A DNA stretch of 39,369 bases from CAIKOD01 sp035543455 (GTDB lineage: Archaea > Halobacteriota > Methanomicrobia > Methanomicrobiales > Methanospirillaceae). Shown piece by piece: positions 17,639 through 26,606 of this stretch (positions are counted from its first letter, which is position 1; every line of letters starts with the position of its first letter). The DNA lies in contig DATKKE010000034.1 in NCBI GenBank assembly GCA_035543455.1, positions 1 to 39,369 on the forward strand, read 5' to 3'. The position numbers were made by a program, and so were the translations under genes. The notes under the pieces are model-generated. The model was given only the letters and a program-made list of their open reading frames with translations, was not told where the DNA came from and ran no database searches.

Positions 17639-17658
17639 TGCTATGCTATTGCATAGCA
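17639..17658. promoter_or_regulatory. Perfect palindrome in the livK leader (candidate operator or hairpin)
   Basis: TGCTATGC and GCATAGCA flank a 4-base TATT loop. It lies about 10-30 bases downstream of the predicted livK transcription start and 11 bases before its ATG, overlapping the region of the ribosome-binding site. A repressor binding here, or an RNA hairpin, would limit livKHM expression. Confidence 0.6.
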
Positions 17659-17689
17659 AGGTTTCAAGCGGCGAACCATAAAGATTTTC

Positions 17690-17697
17690 ATTTATAT
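17690..17697 (-). promoter_or_regulatory. TATA box for livKHM
   Basis: ATATAAAT on the minus strand, predicting transcription from about 17668 and a 40-base leader that contains the palindrome. Confidence 0.5.
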
Positions 17698-17754
17698 CCA
17701 TGAATGTCGGGAACGCCCTCTATCACCTGAAATCCCGGATGAAGGAACGGGACG

Positions 17755-17766
17755 ATAAATAAAAAG
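17755..17766 (-). terminator. T-rich terminator after ilvN
   Basis: On the minus strand the DNA reads CCTTTTTATTTATC just past the ilvN stop, separating the biosynthetic operon from livKHM. Confidence 0.35.
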
Positions 17767-17768
17767 GA

Positions 17769-18272
17769 TTATTTCCCGCTTTTAACGGTTTTCGCTCCCC
17801 GCAGGATACCGATTTTCCCTGTCCTGACAAATTCCTTGACACCGTACTGGCGGAGAATCGTCTCGAGGGCATCGATTTTCTCGGTATTTCCCACGATCTG
17901 GAGCACCATTGTCTTTGTGCCTACGTCAACGATATGTGCCCGGAAGATCTGGGCAATCTGAATTATCTCATTCCTGCCCGTACCGGGTTCCGCGACAACC
18001 TTAATCAGGGCAAGTTCCCGTTCCACCCGCTCGCTATCCGTAAGATCCGAAACTTTTATGATGTCTATAAGTTTGTTGAGCTGTTTCATGACCTGTTCTA
18101 TACCGGCATCGTCCCCGATGCAGACTATCGTAACCCTGCTCATTCCGGGTTCTTCGCAGGTACCGACGGCCAGGCTCTCGATGTTATATCCCCGGCGTGA
18201 AAAAAGACCGGTAACCCGTGACAGGACCCCGGCCCTGTTCTCGACAAGTACCGATAACGTATGCGGTTTCAT
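17769..18272 (-). CDS. ilvN: Acetolactate synthase small (regulatory) subunit
   Basis: A 167-residue regulatory subunit of acetohydroxyacid synthase. The N-terminal ACT domain is clear (HTLSVLVENRAGVLSRVTGLF, RRGYNIESLAVG), followed by the family's C-terminal domain (ELALIKVVAEPG, VDVGTKTMVLQIVG). It binds the catalytic subunit and should confer feedback inhibition by valine or related amino acids. Its ATG overlaps the ilvB stop by four bases. Last gene of the leuA/cimA-ilvB-ilvN operon. Confidence 0.95.
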   Translation of the reverse strand: MKPHTLSVLVENRAGVLSRVTGLFSRRGYNIESLAVGTCEEPGMSRVTIVCIGDDAGIEQVMKQLNKLIDIIKVSDLTDSERVERELALIKVVAEPGTGRNEIIQIAQIFRAHIVDVGTKTMVLQIVGNTEKIDALETILRQYGVKEFVRTGKIGILRGAKTVKSGK

Positions 18273-19945
18273 GGGATATGACCCCCGATCATCTCATTAT
18301 TCGCGGCTCCCGGCGGAACGATCGGAAATACATTCTCCTCCCGTTCAATCCTGAAATCGAGGACGAACGGACCATCGGAATTAATCGCCGATTTCAGTGC
18401 AGGTACGACATCCCCGGTATTTTCGACGCGTATGCCGTCGACACCGTACGCCTTCGCAACGCCGACGAAATCAACCGGCGGTAGTTCCGTGAAGGAGTAT
18501 CTCCGGTTATAGAACAGTTCCTGCCACTGCCTCACCATTCCGAGGTAACGGTTATTCAGGATTGCCACCTTGACCGGTATATTGTTCGCTGCGACCGTGC
18601 CGAGCTCCTGGATATTCATCTGGAAACTGCCGTCGCCGGCAATATCAAATACTGTTTCCCCTGGACGGGCAAAATGGGCCCCCATTGCCGCCGGAAAACC
18701 ATATCCCATCGTACCAAGGCCGCCTGAAGTGATCCAGGAGCGGGGTTTTCTGAAACAATAATACTGTGCCGTCCACATCTGGTTCTGGCCAACTTCAGAG
18801 ACAATGACGCCCTCACCGCCAAGAAGAGCCGAAATCTGCTGGATAATGTACTGCGGCCTCAAAACCCCGTCATCTTTATACCCGAGCGGGTGCTTCTTTT
18901 TCCAGGTCCTGATCTTATCGAGCCAGTTGTCATACTTCCCCTTTTTCGACAGTTTCCGGGCCATCTCCCCGAGTACAACCTTTAAATCGCCAACAATCGG
19001 AATATCGACATACTTGTTCTTTCCGATTTCAGCCGGATCGATATCGATGTGAATGATACGGGCCTGTGACGCGAACGTGTCGAGTTTTCCCGTTACCCTG
19101 TCGTCGAACCTGACGCCAAGGGCCAGGAGGCAGTCGCATTCGGTGACGGCAAAGTTCGCATATTCTGTTCCGTGCATACCGAGCATCCCGAGATTAAGAG
19201 GATGATCGCAGGGAATGGCGCCAAGTCCCATGAGAGTTGTCGTAACAGGGATCATCAGCTGTTCGGCAAGATGGACGAGCTCGGGGGAGGCATTCGAGGC
19301 AATAATTCCGCCGCCTGCATAAATCACGGGCCGCTCCGCCAGCAGGAGCGTTTCCATCGCTTTCTCAATCTGTTTCTGGTGCCCCCGGTATGTCGGCTGG
19401 TAACCCCGGAGCGTTGGTGTCTCCGGCAGTACCGGTTCGAAATCTATGGTATTCATGCTCACGTCTTTTGGTATATCGATCAGCACCGGACCCTGCCTGC
19501 CGGTCCTTGCGATATAGAATGCCTCCTGTACAATCCTCGGCAGGTCCACAGGTCTTTTGACAAGATAATTGTGCTTCGTCACAGGCAGTGTTATCCCTGT
19601 GATATCGGATTCCTGGAATGCATCATTGCCGAGCAGGACTGTCGGTACCTGACCGGTAATCGCGACAATCGGGACAGAGTCCATATAGGCCGTCGCAATT
19701 CCGGTAACCAGGTTGCACGCACCCGGACCGGAGGTGGCAAGGCATACGCCTACACGGCCGCTTGCCCGTGCAAAGCCATCGGCTGCATGGGCGGCTGCCT
19801 GCTCGTGCCGTACCAGTATGTGCCGCAATGGTGAATCGTACAGTTCATCATATATCGGCAGCACCACACCGCCGGGGTACCCGAACAGGGTCTCCACCCC
19901 TTCGCGCTGTAGTCCTTCAATCAGGAGTTTTGCTCCGGTCTTCAT
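18269..19945 (-). CDS. ilvB: Acetolactate synthase large (catalytic) subunit
   Basis: A 558-residue thiamine-diphosphate enzyme that joins two pyruvates, or pyruvate and 2-oxobutyrate, in the first common step of valine, leucine and isoleucine synthesis. E48 in RHEQAAAHAADGFARASG is the catalytic Glu; the TPP/Mg motif runs from GDGSFQMNIQEL to ILNN in the C-terminal third; the FAD/middle domain is full length. ATG 19945 is preceded by GAGGGAAGAGG and overlaps the 3' end of the upstream gene by 29 bases, so translation is coupled. Confidence 0.95.
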   Translation of the reverse strand: MKTGAKLLIEGLQREGVETLFGYPGGVVLPIYDELYDSPLRHILVRHEQAAAHAADGFARASGRVGVCLATSGPGACNLVTGIATAYMDSVPIVAITGQVPTVLLGNDAFQESDITGITLPVTKHNYLVKRPVDLPRIVQEAFYIARTGRQGPVLIDIPKDVSMNTIDFEPVLPETPTLRGYQPTYRGHQKQIEKAMETLLLAERPVIYAGGGIIASNASPELVHLAEQLMIPVTTTLMGLGAIPCDHPLNLGMLGMHGTEYANFAVTECDCLLALGVRFDDRVTGKLDTFASQARIIHIDIDPAEIGKNKYVDIPIVGDLKVVLGEMARKLSKKGKYDNWLDKIRTWKKKHPLGYKDDGVLRPQYIIQQISALLGGEGVIVSEVGQNQMWTAQYYCFRKPRSWITSGGLGTMGYGFPAAMGAHFARPGETVFDIAGDGSFQMNIQELGTVAANNIPVKVAILNNRYLGMVRQWQELFYNRRYSFTELPPVDFVGVAKAYGVDGIRVENTGDVVPALKSAINSDGPFVLDFRIEREENVFPIVPPGAANNEMIGGHIP

Positions 19946-21432
19946 CCTCTTCCCTCAATAATCTGTTCATGCCGGCGATGACCGCTTCTACGCTTGCCAT
20001 GATGATATCAGTGCGGGCGCCGCGAGACGTAATTATCTTTCCGTCTTTACTTAATCTTACCGTCACGTCAACGAGTGCGTCGGTCCCGCCGCTGATCGCA
20101 TCGACGTGGTACTCCTCAAGCTTTATGTCGGCCACATCGGCAACGGATTTCCGGAGCGCTTCCATGGCTGCATCGACAGGTCCTTTTCCCGTCGCCGAGC
20201 TGGTAATTTCATCGCCATGGACCACAACGGTAACCGAAGCGGTCGGTGTTACGCCGCTTCCGGATACTACCGTAAACTGCCGCATCTTGAGCACGGGGTG
20301 GCATTCAATTGCCATCACTGCGTCTGCCACCGCCATCAGGTCTGCATCGGTGATACGTTTTCCTTCGTCGCCAAGAATTTTAATCCGCTTTACGATCTCT
20401 TTCAGCTGCTTTTCGTCTGGTTTATAGTTCATTTCGTTAAGGGCCGCAGCAATCGAAGCCGATCCTGAATGTTTTCCGAGGACGATGCGTCGTTTTCTTC
20501 CGATCATCTCGGGAGGGACCGATTCATAGGTCGATGGTTCGCGAAGTACACCGTGCGCATGGATACCGCTCTCGTGGGTAAATGCCATTTCGCCGACAAT
20601 CGCCTTATTTACAGCCAACGGCACCCCGGTAAGCCGGGATACGAGTGACGAAAGGAGATATAATTCCTGGGTCCTGATACCGGTGCTGTACCCGTAGAGA
20701 ATTTCAAGGGCCAGTACAACCTCCTCGAGCGGAGTATTTCCTGCCCTTTCGCCAAGGCCGTTCACTGTCACGTGCGCACAGGTCGCGCCAGCCTTCAGTG
20801 CGGCGAAGGTGTTCGTGATCGCGAATCCAAGGTCATTATGACAATGGATCGAAAGCGGAGCAATACAGAGAGGCGGAATGATTTCCGATGTCTTTTCGGG
20901 GGTCAGGAGTCCTACCGTATCGCAGAAACACAACCGGTCCGCTCCGCGTTCTACCCCGCCCCGGTAAATCCCGAGAAGAAATTCCTGATCGGCCCGTGAT
21001 GCGTCTTCTCCGGACAGCTCTACGAGGAGACCCCGTTCCTTGGCATATCCGACAGCCCGGAATGCCATTTCCATGACCTCATCACGAGTCTTCCGGAGTT
21101 TTTTCGTGATATGAAGGTCACTTACCGGCACTACGAGATGGACTGAATCGGCCCCGCAATCGGCGGCCATATCAATGTCTTCCTGCAGCGCCCTGACATA
21201 GGTACAGCACTCTGCCCGAAGTCCGGCATCTGCTATAAGCCGTATCGCCTCACGTTCGCCTGCCGAAGCGGCAGCGGATCCCGCCTCGATAACATTGACA
21301 CCTATCGCTGAGAGCTTCACAGCGATTTCGAGTTTTTCTTCCGGTTCGAGCGAGACACCGGGCGTTTGTTCCCCGTCCCGTAGCGTAGTATCAAAAAAGC
21401 GCAGGTTTTCAGTGAATAAAACGATCTGTCAT
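19917..21432 (-). CDS. 2-Isopropylmalate/citramalate synthase family protein; 5' end out of frame
   Basis: An alpha-isopropylmalate-synthase-type acyltransferase of about 500 residues with the C-terminal LeuA regulatory domain. It keeps FFDTTLRDGEQTPG at the N terminus, SIHCHNDLGFAITN and HESGIHAHGVL. LeuA and archaeal CimA share this layout; the position before ilvBN would suit citramalate synthase. The GTG at 21320 cannot be the start because it would remove the catalytic FFDTTLRDGEQ segment. That segment is in frame back to 21428, yet has no ATG, GTG or TTG. An ATG at 21432 with GGTGG eight bases upstream and a TATA box at 21470 is one base out of frame. Removing one T from the TTTT at 21418-21421 would restore it. 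Confidence 0.85.
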
Positions 21433-21469
21433 GGATTATTCCACCACAATAAATCATCGACTTTTCGCT

Positions 21470-21477
21470 ATTTATAG
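21470..21477 (-). promoter_or_regulatory. TATA box for the leuA/cimA-ilvB-ilvN operon
   Basis: CTATAAAT on the minus strand. It predicts transcription from about 21447, then GGTGG (complement of 21441-21445) and ATG 21432. This spacing supports 21432 as the genuine start despite the frame problem. Confidence 0.55.
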
Positions 21478-21524
21478 TATAAGGTATGATTTATCCGATT
21501 CTTTCCCCGGACATGAGAAAAAAG

Positions 21525-22319
21525 TTATGACGCCGGGAGTTTGACCTCTTCCGCCGGGCTGTCATACAGGAGGCAGAGATAGCGTGCCTGGAACAGGGCA
21601 AGGACAGGACTAACAATGAGTAATATGATCGCCCCGATAATCGGTATCATCTCGAGAATGACAACAATGATTCCGATGATAACGGCCATGATGATGAGGG
21701 CCAGAATATACGAACCTACCCCGATTTTACTGATACGGGCGAAGATTTCCCCGAAATTAAATGCTTCCCCAATACTGTTTGTCCTGGCGAACCGGATAAC
21801 CGCCATGGCCTCAATGATCCAGATAATGAATGCCACGATGATAAGAATGATAAATCCGAAGATTAGTGCACCTACGAGTCCCATCATGGATTGGGGGTTT
21901 GTTACCATCTGCGATGCAGAAAGAATAACCGTGAAGATAGTACTACCGAGGACGACTGCAGCTATGATCAAAACCGGAATAGCGTATATCAGGTGGACGA
22001 TGAAAAGTTTCATCCCGTTTGAGAACAACGCCCCCCAATTCGTAACTTCAGGTGCAGGTTTCTCTCCTTTGTAAATCAATACGAGATATCCAAGTAACGG
22101 GAATGCGAGGATTATCGCAAGGATAATCGCAACAATCATAACGGCCGCAAACATTCCCAGTGAACCCATGAGTGCTACAATTCCCAGTATCACACCAAGC
22201 ATCAAGGGTATAACAGGTAACACCGATAGGACTATCAAAAGGATCCATTTGGCCCAGTGGCCGACAAGCCCTTCTTTTGCATACTCAAAAGAATCTCCAA
22301 CTAATTTTCCGTATTCCAT
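21525..22319 (-). CDS. DUF4013 family membrane protein
   Basis: A 264-residue integral membrane protein with about six long hydrophobic helices and few charges. The opening FEYAKEGLVGHWAKWILL, the PLLGYLVLIYKGEKPAPEVTNW loop and the following NGMKLFIVHLIYAIP match the DUF4013 family, which is common in methanogens and has no known function. A TATA box at 22343-22349 lies about 27 bases before the ATG; GGTGA is also present just before the start. It lies between purH and the leu/ilv operon on the same strand but has its own promoter. Confidence 0.8.
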   Translation of the reverse strand: MEYGKLVGDSFEYAKEGLVGHWAKWILLIVLSVLPVIPLMLGVILGIVALMGSLGMFAAVMIVAIILAIILAFPLLGYLVLIYKGEKPAPEVTNWGALFSNGMKLFIVHLIYAIPVLIIAAVVLGSTIFTVILSASQMVTNPQSMMGLVGALIFGFIILIIVAFIIWIIEAMAVIRFARTNSIGEAFNFGEIFARISKIGVGSYILALIIMAVIIGIIVVILEMIPIIGAIILLIVSPVLALFQARYLCLLYDSPAEEVKLPAS

Positions 22320-22342
22320 ACATTCACCAATTTTATGTAACT

Positions 22343-22349
22343 TTTATAT
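22343..22349 (-). promoter_or_regulatory. TATA box for the DUF4013 gene
   Basis: ATATAAA on the minus strand, 24-30 bases before the ATG at 22319. Confidence 0.45.
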
Positions 22350-22397
22350 GGGGCCTTATTTAAATATATTGTTGAATTTGTCTAAAAATTACCCGGT

Positions 22398-23882
22398 TTA
22401 ATGCCTGAAATACCGAATTCCCGTGAATATCATGGCAATATTCAGATTATTTGCCGCATCAATCACCTCTTTATCCCTGATCGATCCTCCCGGCTGGACG
22501 AGCGCTGTTGCCCCGGCTTTATGGGCGACCTCGAGAGTATCGGGGAATGGTAAAAAGGCATCAGAAGCAACCCCCGATCCCTTCAGCGATGACAGGGACT
22601 TTTCAATGGCAATTTTTGCCGCATCGACCCTGCTCATCTGGCCAGCACCGATCCCAATCGTCTTTTCCGCATCGGCAAAGATGATCGTATTACTTCGGGT
22701 ATGCTTGCAGACCTTCCATGCGAGCCGTAATGCCTGGAGTTCGGCAGCTGAAGGATCACGGTCCGTTACCGTTTCCCAGTGTTCCTGGTAGGCAGGAGTC
22801 CGTTGAACGAGCAGACCGCCATCGATTGTCCTCAGCTGGTCGCCCCCGACTCCTGGCGGAAGGACCAGGACACGCATGGTATCCTTTGATTTCATGATCC
22901 CTGCTGCGTCCGGAGAAAAAGCCGGGGCAGCTATTACTTCCACGAATGTCGAGTTAATTTCCTTCGCCATCATTGCATCCAGTTCGCGGTTGACGGCGAC
23001 AACCGAACCGTATGCAGAGATTGGATCGGCATCACGTGCCCTGAGATATGCCTGCCTGGTATCCCTGCCGACAGCGACTCCGCACGGATTGTTATGTTTC
23101 ACTATCACTGCACACGGTTCTTCGAACTCTGATAAAAGGCCTGATGCAGCGTCCAGGTCAAGATAATTATTGTACGACATCTGTTTTCCCTGGACCGGTT
23201 TTATGCCTGCAATTCCTGCATCTCCATAGATACAGGCTTTCTGGTGGGGATTTTCACCGTACCTGAGGGGTCTCCCGTTCCTGAACTGGAACGTGAAAAT
23301 ATCAGGGAATTCCTTATCCACCGCATTGAGATAATTGCTTATCGAGGCATCATACGCGGCAGTTTTAGCAAAGGCCTTTTGTGCAAAGCGGAATTTCAGG
23401 GATTCGGAAATTCCTCCGGAGGAGAGGGCCCCGACAACCACCGGGTAATCTTCAGGATCCGTTACTACCGTAACATACCGGTAGTTTTTTGCTGCGGCCC
23501 TGATGAGTGCCGGGCCGCCGATATCGATATATTCTATCAGTTTGTCGAGTTCAAGTCCTTTCCCGGCCATTTCCTCAAATGGGTAGAGATTGGTAACGAG
23601 AAGGTCGACAGGGCGAATCCCGTGCTCCGCCATCACCTGGTCGTCGATGCCCCGACGGCCCAGAAGTCCTCCGTGGATCCGGGGATGGAGTGTCTTTACC
23701 CGCCCGTCCATCATTTCGGGAAACCCGGTATAAGACGAGACTTCCAGAAAAGGAATACCGGCTTCCGAAAGGACCCTGCCGGTCCCCCCGGAACTCATCA
23801 GGCTGAACTTAAGGGAAACAAGTGTCCTTCCGAGATCCACAATGCCGTGCTTGTCCCATACCGATAACAACGCCCACTTCAT
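22398..23882 (-). CDS. purH: Bifunctional AICAR formyltransferase/IMP cyclohydrolase PurH
   Basis: A 494-residue enzyme for the last two steps of IMP synthesis. The N-terminal IMP cyclohydrolase domain (1-~190) has SVWDKHGIVDLGR, SSGGTGRVLSEAG, KTLHPRIHGG and DIGGPALIRAAAKN. The C-terminal formyltransferase domain has the catalytic K262-H263 in VKHNNPCGVA and ends with the conserved VQPGGSIRDKEVIDAANN. Length and motifs are complete, as in bacteria. Many methanogens instead use PurP and PurO for these steps, so a full PurH is informative about lineage or transfer. ATG 23882; no close partner gene. Confidence 0.95.
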   Translation of the reverse strand: MKWALLSVWDKHGIVDLGRTLVSLKFSLMSSGGTGRVLSEAGIPFLEVSSYTGFPEMMDGRVKTLHPRIHGGLLGRRGIDDQVMAEHGIRPVDLLVTNLYPFEEMAGKGLELDKLIEYIDIGGPALIRAAAKNYRYVTVVTDPEDYPVVVGALSSGGISESLKFRFAQKAFAKTAAYDASISNYLNAVDKEFPDIFTFQFRNGRPLRYGENPHQKACIYGDAGIAGIKPVQGKQMSYNNYLDLDAASGLLSEFEEPCAVIVKHNNPCGVAVGRDTRQAYLRARDADPISAYGSVVAVNRELDAMMAKEINSTFVEVIAAPAFSPDAAGIMKSKDTMRVLVLPPGVGGDQLRTIDGGLLVQRTPAYQEHWETVTDRDPSAAELQALRLAWKVCKHTRSNTIIFADAEKTIGIGAGQMSRVDAAKIAIEKSLSSLKGSGVASDAFLPFPDTLEVAHKAGATALVQPGGSIRDKEVIDAANNLNIAMIFTGIRYFRH

Positions 23883-24187
23883 GTTGAAGTATACGTCTCC
23901 ATAACGATATGAGCATGTTGAACGGATAGTGCACCTGATGCCTGCCTGATTCAGATCCCTGCATGTGAAAATTCTATCAATCCTCCGTAGAATTCCAAAA
24001 AGGGGTGGGTATTCGATAGGAAACCGTCGGAACTGATGCTTTCTTTTTATCTATTCTGAAGAAAAAGACTCAAATATTAAATTCACCATCAGATTCTAAA
24101 CGATTTTAAAAATAAAGCAGAAATTGACGTTTGGTTTATAGGATAGATTTATATAGAACCACAATGCTATAAATAATAGACCATCGT
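23883..24187. other. Divergent intergenic region between purH and grpE
   Basis: About 305 bases, AT-rich toward grpE, without a gene. It must hold both promoters. The grpE TATA box is clear; none stands out for purH. No obvious palindromic heat-shock operator was seen. Confidence 0.5.
24148..24156 (+). promoter_or_regulatory. TATA box for grpE-dnaK-dnaJ
   Basis: TTTATATAG, predicting transcription from about 24178, ten bases before the grpE ATG. A second TATA-like CTATAAATA at 24167-24175 is too close to the start to serve. Confidence 0.55.
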
Positions 24188-24748
24188 ATGTCTGACATGC
24201 ATGAAGAGGTAAAAGAAACGCAGATAATAGAAAATCAGGGCAATAACGGGTCAGGATCCGAAGGAGGTACTGACGAATCCGGAGCTGCTCCGGCAGAAGG
24301 AACACCTGATCCTGAACTGTTGAAGCAGCAACTTGCGGACATGAATGAAAAGTATCTGAGACTCGCTGCAGATTTCGAAAATTACCGGAAGAGAACTGAT
24401 AGAGACCTGAGCACAAACGTCAGGTATGCCATTGAAAAGTTTGCGGTCGACCTTATCGATGTTATTGATAATTTCGACAGGGCGCTTGCATCGGATCCTT
24501 CTGCAGCCCGGGAAGGACTCGAACAGATCAACAAACTTTTCAGGACGATCATTGCAAGTCACGGCATCACCCCCATCGATTCGGTCGGAATAAAATTCAA
24601 CCCTGCGGAACATGAAGCAGTTGTCTGTATTCCATCCGATAAAGAAGACGGGACTGTCGTCGAAGAATTGTGTAAAGGTTACCGTATGCATGACAGAATA
24701 ATCAGATGCGCAAAAGTTGCCGTCGCGAAAGGACGGGAGAGTAAATAA
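24188..24748 (+). CDS. grpE: Nucleotide exchange factor GrpE
   Basis: A 186-residue GrpE that releases ADP from DnaK. An acidic, disordered N terminus (1-~45) leads into the long coiled coil (LLKQQLADMNEKYLRLAADFENYRKR) and the C-terminal beta domain (GIKFNPAEHEAV, then GYRMHDRIIRCAKVAVAKG). It is first in the operon and only two bases before dnaK. Confidence 0.96.
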   Translation: MSDMHEEVKETQIIENQGNNGSGSEGGTDESGAAPAEGTPDPELLKQQLADMNEKYLRLAADFENYRKRTDRDLSTNVRYAIEKFAVDLIDVIDNFDRALASDPSAAREGLEQINKLFRTIIASHGITPIDSVGIKFNPAEHEAVVCIPSDKEDGTVVEELCKGYRMHDRIIRCAKVAVAKGRESK

Positions 24749-24750
24749 TC

Positions 24751-26598
24751 ATGGCACATGAAAAAATTTTAGGCATTGATCTCGGGACCACATTTTCCTG
24801 TATGGCGATAATGGAGGCAGGGAAAGCAGTGGTCATCCCGAACGCTGAGGGAGGCAGGACCACCCCCTCCGTCGTTGCGTTTACCAAGGATGGCGAGAGA
24901 ATAGTAGGGAGCCTTGCAAAGCGCCAGGCGGTCACGAATCCCCTGCGGACGATCCAGTCCATCAAGCGGAAGATGGGTACCGGCGAGAAGATAAAAATCG
25001 ATGACAAGACCTTCTCGCCCCAGGAAATATCTGCGATGATCCTTCAGAAACTGAAGGTCGATGCAGAGGCATATCTTGGAGAGAAAATAAGCAAGGCCGT
25101 AATTACCGTCCCGGCTTATTTCAATGATGCACAGAGAACGGCGACGAAGGACGCGGGAAAAATTGCCGGCCTCGAAGTCATGAGGATCATAAACGAACCG
25201 ACCGCCAGCGCTCTTGCTTATGGTATCGACAAGGAACAGGATGCAACCGTTCTCGTGTATGACCTTGGGGGAGGCACCTTTGACGTCTCGATCCTGACTC
25301 TCGGTGACGGTGTATTCGAGGTGAAGTCCACCGCCGGGAACAACCACCTTGGCGGCGATGATTTCGACAAGCGCATCTCCGACTACCTTATCGAGGAGTT
25401 CAGGAAGAAAGAGGGTGTCGACCTCTCAAAAGACCCGATCGCGATGCAGAGGCTTCGGGACGCCAGTGAAAACGCAAAGATCGAGCTGTCCCAGAAACAG
25501 AAAACCAACATTAACCTCCCCTACATCACAACCGGGGAGACAGGGCCGAAATTCCTGGATATCGACCTGACCAGGGCAAAACTTGAACAGTTGATCGGGG
25601 ACCTCGTTGAATCGACGGTAGGACCGGTAAAGCAGGCCCTGTCGGATGCGAAACTTACTCCCCGGGATATTGATCACGTACTCCTGGTGGGTGGTTCGAC
25701 AAGGGTGCCCCTTGTTCAGGAAACCGTAAAAAAGATCCTCGAGAAAGAGCCGGACAAGGGGATCAACCCCGACGAATGCGTGGCGCTGGGTGCAGCGATC
25801 CAGGGTGCAGTCCTCACCGGGGAAACAAAGGACATCGTCCTCCTCGACGTTACCCCGCTCACCCTCGGCATCGAGACCCTCGGCGGTATCGCAACCAAGC
25901 TTATTGAGAGGAACACGACCATTCCCACGAGAAAGAGCCAGATCTTCTCAACGGCCGCTGACGGCCAGACCAGCGTCGAGATCCACGTAGTCCAGGGAGA
26001 GAGAGCACTTGCAAAGGACAACTTCACCCTCGGCCGGTTCCAGCTGACCGGCATACCACCTGCCCCACGCGGTATTCCCCAGATCGAGGTGACCTTCGAT
26101 ATCGATGCGAACGGGATTATCCATGTCTCTGCAAAGGACCTCGGGACAGGAAACCAGCAGGCGATCACGATCAAAGGCGACCGTAAACTCTCTGAAGACG
26201 AGATCAACCGCATGGTGAACGACTCGAAGAAATTTGAGGAAGAGGATAAAAAGAAGAAAGAAGAGATCGAGATCAGGAATACCGCCGATACCGCCGTCTT
26301 CACTGCCGAAAAAATGTTGAAGGAGAGCGGTGACAAGATCGATGCAGCTGATAAGCAAAAGGTCGAAGAAGGTATTGTTTCGGTCAGGAAGGCCCTTGAA
26401 TCGGATTCATCCGATGAAATAAAGAAATCGATGGACGATCTGACTGAAACGGTATATGGGATTACAACGAAACTGTACCAGAAGATGCAGGCAGACCAGC
26501 AGGCACAGTCCCAGGGAGCGGGCGATAACCAGGGCGAACCTGAAAAAAAGCCCGATGAAGACGTGGTCGATGCAGATTTCAAGATGAAAGAAGAGTGA
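24751..26598 (+). CDS. dnaK: Chaperone DnaK (Hsp70)
   Basis: A full-length 615-residue Hsp70. The ATPase domain opens with GIDLGTTFSCMAIMEAG and contains the phosphate motif VYDLGGGTFDVSIL and VLLVGGSTRVPLVQ; the DVTPLTLGIETLGG linker leads to the substrate-binding domain and the lid. The acidic tail ends near VVDADF, as in bacterial DnaK. It folds nascent and stressed proteins with GrpE and DnaJ. Archaeal DnaK systems are generally held to be bacterial acquisitions. Confidence 0.97.
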   Translation: MAHEKILGIDLGTTFSCMAIMEAGKAVVIPNAEGGRTTPSVVAFTKDGERIVGSLAKRQAVTNPLRTIQSIKRKMGTGEKIKIDDKTFSPQEISAMILQKLKVDAEAYLGEKISKAVITVPAYFNDAQRTATKDAGKIAGLEVMRIINEPTASALAYGIDKEQDATVLVYDLGGGTFDVSILTLGDGVFEVKSTAGNNHLGGDDFDKRISDYLIEEFRKKEGVDLSKDPIAMQRLRDASENAKIELSQKQKTNINLPYITTGETGPKFLDIDLTRAKLEQLIGDLVESTVGPVKQALSDAKLTPRDIDHVLLVGGSTRVPLVQETVKKILEKEPDKGINPDECVALGAAIQGAVLTGETKDIVLLDVTPLTLGIETLGGIATKLIERNTTIPTRKSQIFSTAADGQTSVEIHVVQGERALAKDNFTLGRFQLTGIPPAPRGIPQIEVTFDIDANGIIHVSAKDLGTGNQQAITIKGDRKLSEDEINRMVNDSKKFEEEDKKKKEEIEIRNTADTAVFTAEKMLKESGDKIDAADKQKVEEGIVSVRKALESDSSDEIKKSMDDLTETVYGITTKLYQKMQADQQAQSQGAGDNQGEPEKKPDEDVVDADFKMKEE

Positions 26599-26606
26599 AG
26601 ATCGAT

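Noticed and set aside
17369..17701. 110-codon minus-strand frame over the start of livK
   Set aside because: It is in another frame of livK, covers its promoter, and has no recognisable features.
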